DNA of 64,000 nt from NCBI GenBank assembly GCA_949318235.1, contig OX439132.1, positions 26,661,743 to 26,725,742 on the forward strand. The letters run 5' to 3'. The notes under the pieces are model-generated. The model had not been told where the DNA came from and made no database searches. It saw only the letters and a list, made by a program, of their open reading frames with translations. The position numbers and the translations under genes are program-made. How positions within the stretch are numbered: position 1 is the first letter of the stretch; each line of letters starts with the position of its first letter. The DNA comes from Ecdyonurus torrentis (taxonomy: Eukaryota > Arthropoda > Insecta > Ephemeroptera > Heptageniidae). Positions 15,740-30,955 of the stretch are shown here, in pieces.

Positions 15740-16884
15740 GGCTGAAAATAAGGTAATGCAAAGATTTGAAATAGGGTGTTTTTTTTTTTGTTTTTTTCTA
15801 AATACTGGATTACGGATTAAGATAAATTAATTACAAATATCCAATGAAAAAAAATGTGGAATCACGTGGCAAAATTTTGAATTAAGAATTTTAAAATAAA
15901 TTAAACCCTTAAGGCCCCACATTATTTGTTCCCCTACTTCTTTCTTGCTAATGGTCTCGGGTCCTGAGTTTTTTTTTGTGTTGAATAAACGAAGAATAAT
16001 TTTTAATAAATATAAATTCATTGAAATAAATTGAACGTTTCTTAATATACACAATACATAAATTTTATGTACAGATAAATTTTATTAACATACTTAAAAA
16101 ACATAATTACATTGTAGTAAATTTGTAGAATAAAATTTGAATAATAATGCTGTGTAAAATAATGAACAAAAAATAAACATACTTTGATGAACATGAAAAA
16201 CATAATCAACAAAAAGATAAACACATAAAAAAATTAGAATAACATTATTGTAAATTAATGAATTTTTATTGTTTTAATGAGAATAACATATTATAATGAA
16301 TTTAAACAAGAATTTAGAGGTGAAATATGTTGATAATATTCGTGGTATAAAACATAATTTAATTTATATTCACATAATATACTGATATTAATATTCAATT
16401 GTATAACTAAATGAAGGGTATAGATAATATAGAATTTAATATCTTTATAACAAAATATTATTATAAATGGATTTTACATGGTTAAATTGTCAAATTATAA
16501 AATATATACATTGATATTTTATTATAGATTTGATATAATTTGTTGTTTAATTAGTTATTTTCTAAATTAGAAGTTATAGCAATATGTCATAAGTACAGTA
16601 TAATATTCTCAAATTATTATAATGCATTGTAAATAAATATTATATTCATGACAAATTTACTTTCGTGTGTAATATTTTAATTTCCTTTATTGTACTTCAA
16701 AGTTAAATGGTTTATTTGGATCTTTTGATTGTTGCAGTTAACAAAGTTACAGTGATCAACATATTCTTGTCAAATAATATAATTAACTTGCATTACTTAA
16801 GATTAAGTTTCAAATATACTGTTGATTTATAGTAAATATTTTAAACATATATGTTTTTCCGTTATTAATATCTTTAATATTCTG
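15740..16884. other. AT-rich non-coding stretch
   Basis: No gene. The minus frames at 15827-16054 and 16042-16224 show no domain. Confidence 0.6.
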
Positions 16885-16998
16885 AAAACATCATATTTTA
16901 GGATCCATTACCGATGCACAGAGCTAAAAAGGAATAAGTTAGTACTTCTTAAAAAGTATTTTTATTTACTTACCTAATACATAGTATTGAAAATAATA
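16885..16998 (+). repeat. Duplicated segment, copy 2
   Basis: Counterpart of 15287-15412. Here AGGATCCATTACCGATGCA lacks a few bases present in copy 1, and the end is followed by AT-rich sequence instead of a MITE. Confidence 0.55.
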
Positions 16999-17555
16999 AT
17001 AATTATCTACTGTATGTTATATAATAATTTTAATGTTTGTTTTTTTCTAACATATAATAGCATAATTCTTATTTATCGTTTTCGTATAAAACTTGTAATT
17101 AATTATTAGTCATTCAATAAATAAATGAAATAATTGGGTGTTCTGAGGTTAAAGAACACACATCTTTTAAATACAATATTTGCACTTTTTCCCCCAATTT
17201 TTTGTTTATTATATTTGTCAAGTGTGTAAATTGATTCTCTTACACTCTGTTTGGCTGCTATAATGAATTTTTTGTTTAAATGCGTATTACCCGTATTATG
17301 AGTAAATTTTATATTTACATTAAAATTTCAGAATAAACTATTGTTGATGGTACTTTTCTTTTCAGGTGTCAATTATTAGCTTTAATTTGAGTTGATAATG
17401 CGGCATTGTGGCTGCACCTAAACTAAGTGCTTTTGTTTTTGACACTCACAAGTAAACCGCGGGTAATTAACAGAGGATCAATTACACGCGCTTGTTATAT
17501 ATATTTGCTCTGCACTAGACAAAGAGAGCTTTTCACACTCTTCGTGACATATCAA

Positions 17556-17558
<3 letters not shown>
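16999..17558. other. AT-rich non-coding stretch
   Basis: A good splice-acceptor-like site (ACTTTTCTTTTCAG, ending at 17365) is present, but all three frames after it close within about 10 codons. No gene is called. Confidence 0.5.

Positions 17559-17632
<74 letters not shown>
17559..17632. repeat. (CT)n microsatellite
   Basis: Uninterrupted CT tract of about 74 bp. Confidence 0.97.
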
Positions 17633-17633
<1 letters not shown>

Positions 17634-17835
17634 ATTACGTCCCTGTCACTGATGTTCCGGAGGTAAAAATAATACCAGTTTAAATTCACTTAAAACTTAA
17701 AACAATTTAAACCCGGAAATATGTGCTTTTATATCAACATAAAAAATTGGTAATAAAATATTTCAAAAGATCACTCTCTAACTTGTTTTAGCTTAGATTT
17801 TAAATACCATAAAAATACATCGTAAAAGTACTTAT

Positions 17836-18178
17836 TTAAAGGAATAGACCAGAGAAAAACATAAGCATTTATATCACAAAACACTTGATGAGATTTACAT
17901 AAATAACATTAGTTTATCTCAAAACCCAACAGTAGCCCTGTAGCAGTGATCTGCAGAAAATTCGATTTATGCAACCCGCACAACATTTTCATACTAATTT
18001 TTCATAAACATGAATTTTCACGCAAATTGCATACTTAACAGTACTTTCACGCTCTCTCGTGGGGCTTCATTAAAATTCTGGTAAAAATTGTCATCAGTTT
18101 TGAAGATCCCATTTCATGTTTATTCATTAAAAAGCACATGTTGTTTTATGTAGTCTATATGGCTTTAATACTAATACT
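17836..18178 (-). mobile_element. TTAA-flanked MITE family, copy B
   Basis: Inverted full-length copy of the family seen at 15413. It starts TTAAAGGAATAGACC and ends GGCTTTAA on the plus strand. The internal hairpin is mostly gone: only CATAAACATG remains at 18003-18012 where other copies have a 24-bp palindrome. Confidence 0.8.
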
Positions 18179-18908
18179 TGAAATACAATACGTTAATATA
18201 TTAATGCTATAAATATAAATCATAATTGCTTCAAGTATTTCCAGTATTATTTTTCTCGACTTTTTAGTGAGTATCGAGTTATTATATTATATTTCAATAT
18301 ATATTTCATAAGTGTACTGTTCAGTATTATTTATTTGTATTTATATGCATTACGTACCATTATGTGCATAGTTATTTTTTATAGTAACATTACACTACAG
18401 TATATGAATTATGTATCTCACCAATGTATGAAGAAAAAAAATATATATACGTATAGAGAAATAGAAATATATAACATTTACTATTTATATTACACATGCT
18501 CTAATAAATATTCAATTACAATTTTAAATACATTTATTTTAATGCATGAATTACTTTTAATGTATTATTATTATTATTAATGTTAAATGCAGTAGGATTG
18601 ATATTGTAAATTTATATTGTATAGTTTGGTGCATAATATGCACATATTACACGAAGTGAAAATAATTAATGAATGCTCGAGTAAATAATGTAGTTTTTAT
18701 TGTGCGAAGCATTTATGTTTCTACTGTGGAATTTTGAAATAACTGACAATTTTGTAGTAACTTTTTTACATTTTTAGTTTGTAAACACGCTGTTTAGTAA
18801 TATTAAATTACTAATTTGTTCAGTATAGATTGATTGATTTGTTTTCCATTATATAAGGTATGTGCATATTTTTACTATAAAAATAAAGTTGAAAATTTTG
18901 CGCGATTA
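18179..18908. other. AT-rich non-coding stretch
   Basis: No gene. A short ATT trinucleotide run at about 18558-18579. Confidence 0.6.
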
Positions 18909-19072
18909 TTGACTAATAAAGGAACAACTGTTTTGAGGCTGTCTTTAAGCGATTTCGCTCACATCCGCTTCCGTTTTTACTTACTACGCATGCGCAGTAC
19001 ATCAAAACGGAGGCGGATGTAAACAAAATTGCTTAAAGTTAGCCTCAAATCAGTTGTTTATTTATTAATCAA
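18909..19072. mobile_element. Near-complete palindromic MITE, 164 bp
   Basis: The whole unit reads nearly the same on both strands. It runs TTGACTAATAAAGG…CAACTG…TTGAGGCT…TTTAAGC…ACATCCGC on the left, and the reverse complement on the right ends TTATTAATCAA. The arms meet at a central ACGCATGCGCAGTA. That centre resembles the NRF-1 consensus (GCGCATGCGC) with a mismatch. There is no coding capacity. Superfamily and target duplication are not identifiable from one copy. Confidence 0.75.
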
Positions 19073-19859
19073 TTTCACTGATTGAAAATTTAATCTGGTT
19101 CGAGATTATAGTACGTACGTTATATTTTGACTGAATATTTGTGATTCTTTTCTCATCCCGTAAACAATAAATTGGGTGTTCAAATTTTAATGCGATTGAG
19201 AATAAACATAACAATATCTCACAAACTTATAATACAAAATTGTGTTCCGTCTATTTCTAGGTTCACAAAGCCGTTGTACTTTAACGTATTTTGATCGTTC
19301 TTGAACGTAAGATATCGAAATAAAACAGTACAAATACATGAGGTTGTTCACAGCACTGTGCTTCGTCGTAAAAATAAAAAGTAATAAATTGTACAAAGCT
19401 GACAATGTGTAAACTTTCGTGACGTTTTCTTATACGATCGTTACGAACACTTTGGTTTGATTAAACTAGGTTTTACTTTCTATATGTTGTAGAATGGATC
19501 ACAGTGAACACGCTTACAAAACAGCTATATAAATATTGTGTGCATTTTCCATACAAGGACGTTGTGTTTTATTACGGCGTTATGAAACTTTTTTTAAATT
19601 TTTTTTTTATTATTATTCCTGAAGTTGTGTTTTCTTATTACTATAAATGTACGATCTAGTTTTGCCCAAGTATTCGGCGCTGTGAAGACTCTCATTTTGA
19701 GAAGTGAACTTTCTTATTTATTCAGCAACAGAGTAATTTCACAAATATTGCATACAATAAAGTCAAGCATCACGAATTATACAATACAAAAATAGCAATA
19801 ACAAATTTTTTTTACCGATTTCCCAAAGAAAGTAGCCAAAAATGAAGTTTGTCCTATGC
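19073..19859. other. AT-rich non-coding stretch
   Basis: No supported gene or RNA. Confidence 0.55.
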
Positions 19860-19933
19860 TGAGCAATGTTATTCACTACTCCAGTATGGAATCTAAGCAC
19901 ATTAAATATGATGTCATGCGGATACCCCCTATA
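19860..19933 (+). repeat. Dispersed repeat family R2, copy 2
   Basis: Aligns with 8183-8259 over about 75 bp. The TGACGTCA of copy 1 is TGATGTCA here. Confidence 0.6.
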
Positions 19934-20698
19934 TCAGTCAGTTTATTTGTCAATATAAAATCATTATAATGCAAGCTGAAGAAGAGAGTTGTAATCAAGA
20001 GTTGTTATTAAACCAGATTAAGTAACACAAACTTATTCATCTCAAGTGCACTAGTGCTTGTTGACTCATACTTACATCCCATATAAAAATAACATATTAA
20101 TATTCTCATCGTATATAATTTACTTTACTCGAATGAAAACAAGTTATTAACATGATTTTGCTTTTATAAACAATATAATAAATAAAGTTTTAATATATTA
20201 TTATTTTGAAACTTTTCTAGTAAAATGTTGAGTTTTGCATCTTTATTTAGGTTTTATTAGAATAATATTTCTATAAGTAAACCTAAATCTTTATGGATAG
20301 AAAAAAAATCTTGCCTTTGTCTTTTACTTGATTTGGTTGTGATAGAAATTAGTTTTGTATTATTGTTATAGCTCTGATCACAATCAACTGCGTCTCTATT
20401 GTTGATACCAATTCAATTCACAATAATCTGATTATCACTTTGTGTCTTATGAGATCGATGTGTATTAAATGCATTCACGTAATGCCTGATGCTATTTATG
20501 AAGGCGCCTGCATTGCATTGCAAATACATTAGATACACAGCACATAGGATATTACGTATGACTAATCATAGTAATCATTTTAACTTAGGGAGGGGGGGGG
20601 TGAGTTGGCATTTATATAGCTGCCCACGTTATAAACAATACAATATATATTATACTGTATACACCCACTCGGGAATATCTCAGTATTGTCCCACTCTA

Positions 20699-20702
<4 letters not shown>
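19934..20702. other. AT-rich non-coding stretch
   Basis: No gene. A GC-richer patch with an 8-G run near 20592-20600 precedes the CT tract. Confidence 0.55.

Positions 20703-20758
<56 letters not shown>
20703..20758. repeat. (CT)n microsatellite
   Basis: Uninterrupted CT tract of about 56 bp. Confidence 0.97.
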
Positions 20759-20759
<1 letters not shown>

Positions 20760-22224
20760 ACAACTAACTAGTACAATAAAAAGTTGTTAGTTTTGTTTTA
20801 CAATAACCTCATAGTGAAGTCTGATTTAACGAACGGAAATGTTAATATGTATTTAGAAGTTTAAAAAAAAAAAAAAAGAAAAACAGTTAAAAAAGAAGTC
20901 AAAATTTCGTTTCAAAAGTTTGAATTCTAAATGGTTCTTGATCTTACATTTTTATAGTTACATAATTAATATTAAAGTTATTACAAATTTTTTATACTAT
21001 AATTTCTCTTTCTTTTGCAATATACTGATTCAAAAAATCAAACTTAAAAAAAAAAAAATCTGACTGGCATTGTATTGGCACTAATTAGTTTTTTGGATTT
21101 GTTGAATAAATTTTGTATGATCAGATATCCAATATGCATTTTTTTCCCTTTGTTCTTTCCTTCCTTTCAAATATATGTAGCAGTAGTTAAATTTAAAAGA
21201 AACAACATTTACAAAATGCATTATGTGTACGTACACTATGTGTATATAAAAAAATCCAATTGAATAGATTAAAAGCTTTCCAATATATAAAAAGTTATTT
21301 CGTTCTATATGATAAACAATATTGAAATGTATAACAATCTCCATGGTAACAAGAAGAGAAGTAATTAGCAAGTTACATGTTGCATACATGTATGAAATTG
21401 CTATAATGTAGAGAGAGATGAATAATATAGCTTATATATAGCTCTCTCAACCTAACTCATGTTATGATAGGAGAAACATTAGTAAGCCTTATTACAAGAG
21501 AAGTGGATGAAAATGATTCTTGTGATTACATGCATGTTACATCAATTATTATTCCTACCATTATTTTTATTATTAAAATAGAACTATAAAATACGGATAT
21601 ACTAAAAACTTCGATTAAAAAAAAAAAAAAAGTACAGTACAGTACATTAAAGTAAAACAAAGGGGGTACTTTTGTCTATGGGTATTATGGGTATTAAAAA
21701 GTCTTTATTTCGTATCTGTTGAATATTTTTACTATTCTTATGACTGATTGTGAGTTATATTTGCACTGCGTAATAAATATAATCAAATGGAAATTCAATA
21801 CTATTCAATATTTATACTACAGTATAGTGCTATAAATTTCATAACATACGATATTAATACGGACTTAAATATGGTATATTTTCATATTTTAATAAGTATA
21901 GTCATAATATATAAGTATAGCCAATAAAAGATCCAAAAATGTTTTTTTTTAATTTTAAAAAAGTTTCTAATTTACTAGTTTCTAATTTTCTTGGCACTAA
22001 AATTTAAAATTTCACATTTAGACGTTATCTTATAAATAGAATAACTTCATTATTTGGCCGTGTTTGCATGTGTAATAACTAACATTTTAAGTAACATTTC
22101 ATTGTTATGTTAATTTTATATTTCGCGACCGTTCAGTTTGTGAGATAGAAGTCGGTCACCTACTTACTACTTTCAGTATTATTATATCATTCAAATATGG
22201 TTTAAAGTTTGTAAGCTATATATC
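20759..22224. other. AT-rich non-coding stretch
   Basis: No gene. The minus frame at 21081-21389 (102 codons, Ile/Tyr/Asn-rich) has no recognisable domain and looks like chance. Confidence 0.6.
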
Positions 22225-22578
22225 TTAAAGAAATAGACTAGAAGAAAACATAAGCATTCATATCACAAAACACTTAATGGGACTTACATAAATAACTTTA
22301 GTTTGTCTCAAAACCCAACTGTAGCTCCGTAGCAGTGATCAGAAAATTTTGATTTATGCAACTCGCACAACATTCTTCATTCTTTACTAATTTTTGCATG
22401 TTTCTGACGTCGGAAACATGAATATGAATAGTCACACAAATTGCATACTTTATAGTATTTTCACGCTCTCTCGTGGGGCTACATTAACATTCCGGTAAAA
22501 ATTATCATCAGTTTTGAAGATCCCAATTCATGTTTATTCATTCTAGCACATGTTGTTTTATGTGGTCTATGGCTTTAA
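22225..22578 (-). mobile_element. TTAA-flanked MITE family, copy C
   Basis: Inverted copy with both ends: TTAAAGAAATAGACTAG on the left and GGTCTATGGCTTTAA on the right. The internal palindrome at 22397-22420 is intact except for TGACGTCG in its centre. Confidence 0.85.
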
Positions 22579-23259
22579 ATATTGAATTCGTCAAGTAAAT
22601 GTAAGAAATGTGTTGCCAACACAGGAGACTTCAGTTTTGTAATATAAAAGTTCTGTCTGCTACAAACTTCAATAGTCTTGTGTATTTTACCTTTATACTT
22701 CTTATAATATTAAAGATTAAGCATTATTTAATGTTCAAAGAATTGAAACTTTAAACCTACATTAAATTTTAATATCTTAGGTATATATAACAATATTGAT
22801 TTTTTAAGAAACGATATTAACTTTTTTATTATTATTCCATGTACATTTCATCAAAATAATAACTTACTTTTAACGGGTTGTTAATAAAATATTTTTATAT
22901 TTTTAATTACTGTTGGAGTTATGCGAATGATATATTTGCTTTTAGGATGAAAAGCAAAGTCATAAAATTGAAATGACGAGAGATATTAAAATTCCTCACT
23001 CATATCTCCATACAAAATATTACTTATATATTTTAATATTCAAAATATTTTACAATGATGTCAAAAAATAGACGCCATTTTGATAAAAACGCCTGAAAGA
23101 TATACAACCAGTTGAGTACAAATGTTAAGCAGGTAGCATATACGTAGGAGCTTATTCAAGTATTAAAAATTCTTCCTTTTCTTTTTGTTATATTTTTATT
23201 TACAATATGTCATATTTTTTGTGTTCATTATTATTTCAAAGAGTTTCTATTTTTAGTAC

Positions 23260-23261
<2 letters not shown>
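22579..23261. other. AT-rich non-coding stretch
   Basis: No supported feature. Confidence 0.6.

Positions 23262-23329
<68 letters not shown>
23262..23329. repeat. (TA)n microsatellite
   Basis: Uninterrupted TA tract of about 67 bp. Confidence 0.97.
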
Positions 23330-23333
<4 letters not shown>

Positions 23334-23653
23334 GGCTATATATAGCTGATCGTGTAGCTCTGAAGAAGAAAAAAATGTAGATATGTTTTTATTTATTTAT
23401 CCATTTTAATTCAATTTCCTTTTATTGAACTAAAACATGAAATAATAAACTTAAAATTAAATTTACTACATACAGCTTTTATAGAAGGCGTATAGAACAA
23501 AAATTATAAGGTTACCGTCCTTAAATAGTTTATTACTTTATAATACTTATAATGCCTGTAAATACTTTTATTTTTAATAACAATTACAGTAGTTAATATG
23601 TTTATGTAATTCCTTCGAAATCATGCTAACCATGTAATTTTCTTTTGTTTCAG

Positions 23654-23695
23654 GTATGTACGCTGTTAATTTGAACGTTTTCAAGTTTTCTAAAG
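23654..23695 (+). other. Candidate 42-nt microexon
   Basis: Preceded by TTTTCTTTTGTTTCAG, a good acceptor, and followed by GTGCGT, an acceptable donor. Length is a multiple of three. The open frame reads MYAVNLNVFKFSK with one and two bases left over at the borders. No homologous domain is recognised, and no neighbouring exon could be tied to it. Confidence 0.2.
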
Positions 23696-24077
23696 GTGCG
23701 TGGTACGTAAAAAAAAAAAATTAATTCTAAAAATATTGTTTTGTTAATTGTATTAAATTTCATATCAATTTAAAAAGAATAACGATAAAATGAGAATTCA
23801 ATTTGTTTTTAATATATTCAGTATATATATATACTCAAATAACCTTCTTTTCTTGCCTGCCACAAATACATGTTTTTATATAAAGTCACATTATATCTCT
23901 AAAATATTAGTATTAAATATTATTTTATTTGAAGAAATGGAAGCAAATATGGTATAATAAATTGAAATTAATCTAAAGAAGAAAAAATCTGTTGTTGAGT
24001 ATTGAGTTGTAGCTATAAATAGAAGCTATATTATAAAGCCTTAAAATTCTTGCTTTATAAACAGTGGAGGGGTTTAA

Positions 24078-24079
<2 letters not shown>

Positions 24080-24151
<72 letters not shown>
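24080..24151. repeat. (CT)n microsatellite
   Basis: Uninterrupted CT tract of about 70 bp. Confidence 0.97.
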
Positions 24152-24154
<3 letters not shown>

Positions 24155-24432
24155 ATTGTATAGAGGTAGGTAAATGGAATATTGGTATTTTAAGACTTTA
24201 CAGAAATAATGCTTACATTTGAAAAGATTTTCATTTCTCTCAAAATTATCTGATAATTAATATTTTCAAAAACCTTTTACCACATTGAGATTTGCTCTTA
24301 AATCTGTAAATTCCACTGTTTTTTTGCGAACGTAGCTTAGCTAATCTAAAACTTTATCTTTTCCCTTTATAAAGAGAAAGATAAATGTAAAATATTATAC
24401 AAAGTCAAAATAAATTAGGTACATTAAATTTT

Positions 24433-24467
<35 letters not shown>

Positions 24468-25901
24468 ACGCCTACCATTTTATTACGTCTCTGATTTAAA
24501 ATAATACTGATTGACGTATACATGTTACTTAAGCACATCAAGGTAGAGTTTTTGTTATAAAACATGAAAATGTTTCAAAATTCTAAAAATACGTTACTGT
24601 GTAATATATTATATTACATCATTAATAAATTCTTTGAGATTTTCATTGCATAAATTTATAATATTATAATTATAAAATTAAGAAAAACATTTTTATAGTG
24701 TAATAACAACTTCCGGTGTCTTTTTACAAATTACAAATTTCAAGTTTTTATTTCTTTTTCTTCCTTACTACGTATACACTTGTAATATTTTTTTTAAGTG
24801 TTTTTAATAGGGCTTATCTAAATTTGTTTCTTTTTTTTTCTTTTTTTTTAAATGTTTTTGTTGGAGTAATATCTTGAAAAAAAACTATTGTTTTAAACAA
24901 CAACGTAAAGAAAGGCAAGATAAAAGTTTGGAGTTAGAAAGTTCATATCTCTACAATTACAAAATTAATCTTCTACTATCATAAGTCTGTGGAATAGTTA
25001 CCTAAGCAAAAATTTTCAAATTTTTTGAAATAAACAGAACTATTTTTCCAATCTAATATAAAACTTAATGGAGTCAAATTCCCATAATTCCTTATTCAAA
25101 ATTTTGTATGGTTCCCACGTATATTTTTTTGTATATACATAAAGTTATGATTTTTTTTTTACAGTTATTTTATCCAAATAAGTGTTATGGTGAAAAAAAA
25201 AAAATCTGCCTTTACAACTGTTGATTTATGTAAGCACAGTACATTATTTTAAAGTTTTAAACAACACACTAAAGATAAAATTATTTTAAGTTAATGTTTA
25301 TTTAGTTTATTGATAGTATAATCAAATAGTACTCTACCGTATTTATGATAATAATTAATTAAAAACTATTAATACAAAAATGTATATTGAATACTCAAAT
25401 AAAACTTCATTCGCTTTATAAATATATTCGCGAAATAAATTTTAAAAATTTCGATCATTTTCACCTTTCTCAGATTTATTACATTTTAAAAACATACTTT
25501 TTAAAAACAGAGATTGATTTATTATTCACATGTCTTAATTTAAAAATACTAAAATATTAAAACAAATTGTGCTGTTATAAAAAGTAGAAACACTTATAAA
25601 ATTTAATTATTCAATTATACTGACACACTATATTTAAAATAAACGAGTTAAAAAAATAGAATAAAAATTCAGCATTATTTTGTACATCAATCATATAAAG
25701 AACAAAAATTTACATTAACATTTTACTTTCATAAGTCAATACTGCACCAAAAAAGTTCTCATATTTAACCTATAGCAATTTTTATAAGTCATAGTGAATG
25801 TATAAAAAAACGCTGACTAATGCTACCACTATAATGTAGTAGTGAGTTTATTACCATCGTGCCAAATGACCAAAAAGATATGCAGTATAATGTTATATAG
25901 C

Positions 25902-25903
<2 letters not shown>
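24152..25903. other. AT-rich stretch with a poly(T) run
   Basis: No gene. A 30-base T run at 24435-24464 is the main landmark. Confidence 0.6.

Positions 25904-25989
<86 letters not shown>
25904..25989. repeat. (TA)n microsatellite
   Basis: Uninterrupted TA tract of about 86 bp. The Ile-Tyr frames across it are artefacts. Confidence 0.97.
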
Positions 25990-26065
25990 CATAATAAAAA
26001 ATTGTTAGAAGGATTTTTACCAGATCAAATGATAGAATAAAAACGATGATCATCAAACCCCATCT

Positions 26066-26167
<102 letters not shown>

Positions 26168-26426
26168 TAAAAGTATTAACAACTAACGTTCGTATTGATA
26201 CCTTAACTCTCTAATGATAAAATCAATAATAAAAATATATATAATAGTTAAAAGGTTAAAAACGTGCTGCCTACGTTTTTGATGAAGGTCTTCTGTTAAA
26301 TACCATTAAAGTTCGTAACAACAAATGATACTGTCACATATAATCTTATAAAACTTTTATACGCGTTATGAATATTAAATAAGTTGAAAATAAATAAAAA
26401 CTTTTGCGTATATTTACAATATATAT

Positions 26427-26446
26427 TCTCTCTCTCCCTCTCTCTG

Positions 26447-26510
<64 letters not shown>
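26427..26510. repeat. (CT)n microsatellite, imperfect 5' part
   Basis: CT tract with CCC and two GT interruptions in the first third, then pure CT. Confidence 0.95.
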
Positions 26511-26513
<3 letters not shown>

Positions 26514-27307
26514 GTAAGAACAATTTTCTTGAAACCAATATTTATTCATGCATCAAATTATTCATTTTATTTTATACATAAAAAAAAAGTTTTACGTCAA
26601 TGTTTTACTTAACAATATTTTTCTACGTACAGTTTTTTATTACTTTTTTTCTATCCCTTAGAAAGAATTTAGATTTATTCCTATTCTTATTTTACTACCG
26701 TTTTTTTATTATTTAGATGTAAAAGTAATAAAAATTTTAATTTCTTAAGATTATACTTTAAATTCGTTCTTATAGGAAAAGTTTTGCAAAATTTTTATGT
26801 TAATCTTGAAATTTGCAGAAGATACTGAGATTTTTAAGTGTTAGAGTTTATATTGCAACTGGACGTTACTTTTTTTTTTTAAGACTTGCTCTACTTTAGC
26901 AAAAGAGTATAATTTGTAGCTATTTCCATTTTAACAACTGGGATTTGTATTAAAATAAATGTAAAATTTTAAGTACGTAGATATTCTTGCAACGTCATGT
27001 TTTAACAAAGTAAAAGATTCAATATTTCAAATACATTGAAAAGCTTTTTAATTTGTGTTATAATAATGTTAAAATTGATATTTTAATAACTTTTATATGA
27101 AAGTTAATAATCTATTTAGGTTAAGTTACTGATTATTTCTAAACAACTTTTTTTTATTACATTCAATTCAATATAGAAAAAAATGTAAGTAAAATAATAA
27201 TAAAAAAAGAGGTGCAAGAGTCATAACGAGTTACAGTATAACAAAATGAAAAATAAAGTAAACAATTAGGTCACTCAAAAGTCACTATATTGACAATAGA
27301 TAATAGA
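26511..27307. other. AT-rich non-coding stretch
   Basis: I see no gene or repeat family here. Confidence 0.6.
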
Positions 27308-27324
27308 GGGGGGGGGGGGGGGGG
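27308..27324. repeat. 17-base G run
   Basis: Uninterrupted G homopolymer, rare in such an AT-rich setting and lying just upstream of the long CT tract. Likely polymorphic and error-prone in assembly. Confidence 0.9.
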
Positions 27325-27344
27325 ATTTTAACTCGCGGTCACCG

Positions 27345-27471
<127 letters not shown>

Positions 27472-27547
27472 CATCATGAAACACAGAGAAATCAATCTAA
27501 TCCAATATTTCACTTTCATGTCTGTTTTAATATCACACAACATTGCA

Positions 27548-27584
27548 TTTTGGTATCAGCTTGTAACCCTTTATGATACCAAAA
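27548..27584. repeat. 10-bp inverted repeat between CT and GA tracts
   Basis: TTTTGGTATC at 27548-27557 and GATACCAAAA at 27575-27584 are exact reverse complements across a 17-base loop. They lie inside the interval bounded by complementary CT and GA tracts. Confidence 0.6.
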
Positions 27585-27628
27585 TATGGTACCACGGTAT
27601 GATCTGGGGACGCAGTGGTTAGAGATAG

Positions 27629-27631
<3 letters not shown>

Positions 27632-27702
<71 letters not shown>
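27632..27702. repeat. (GA)n microsatellite
   Basis: GA tract of about 71 bp, the reverse-complement partner of the CT tract at 27349-27468. Confidence 0.97.
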
Positions 27703-27704
<2 letters not shown>

Positions 27705-28159
27705 TTCAAAACAAAATAAAGAAATCCAATTATACTGTAAACAAAAGTGAAATTGGAGAAAAAATGTGCTGACGTTTTATACGATCAACAAAAGAATTTA
27801 TATTAATTAATTAACAAATAAAATTAGTTTCTCATCTGTCTCTCTCTCTCTCTCTCTCTGCCTCCTCAAATACAGTACAGTAGTTATAATTCAGCGTATT
27901 CATGTGTTATTATAAAAATTGGTTGATATTAATAACATTAATAGTTAAATTTTGGCATTATTACGATGTATATAATAGATAATAAGATTACTTAAATTGA
28001 AGAAATTCCACACAAAACATTTAAATTGAATAATATATATAATTAAATACAAAGTATTGAATATATCCTACTAAATACCACTATAAAACATAATACATAA
28101 AATACTATAGAACAATCATAAAATTATACGATTATGTATTACACAGCAGTATAATACTG

Positions 28160-30929
<2,770 letters not shown>

Positions 30930-30955
30930 TGAGAGAGAGAGAGAGAGAGAGAGAG
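30930..30955. repeat. (GA)n microsatellite, short
   Basis: Thirteen GA units. Confidence 0.92.

Noticed and set aside
17366..17451. Exon after ACTTTTCTTTTCAG with donor-like GTAAAC
   Set aside because: All three frames contain early stops, leaving only a non-coding exon, which the sequence alone cannot support.
21081..21389. 102-codon minus-strand frame
   Set aside because: Ile/Tyr/Asn/Lys-rich composition follows the base composition. No domain, no splice context, and a competing frame on the other strand.
25789..26056. Ile-Tyr repeat frames on the minus strand
   Set aside because: They are produced by the TA tract.
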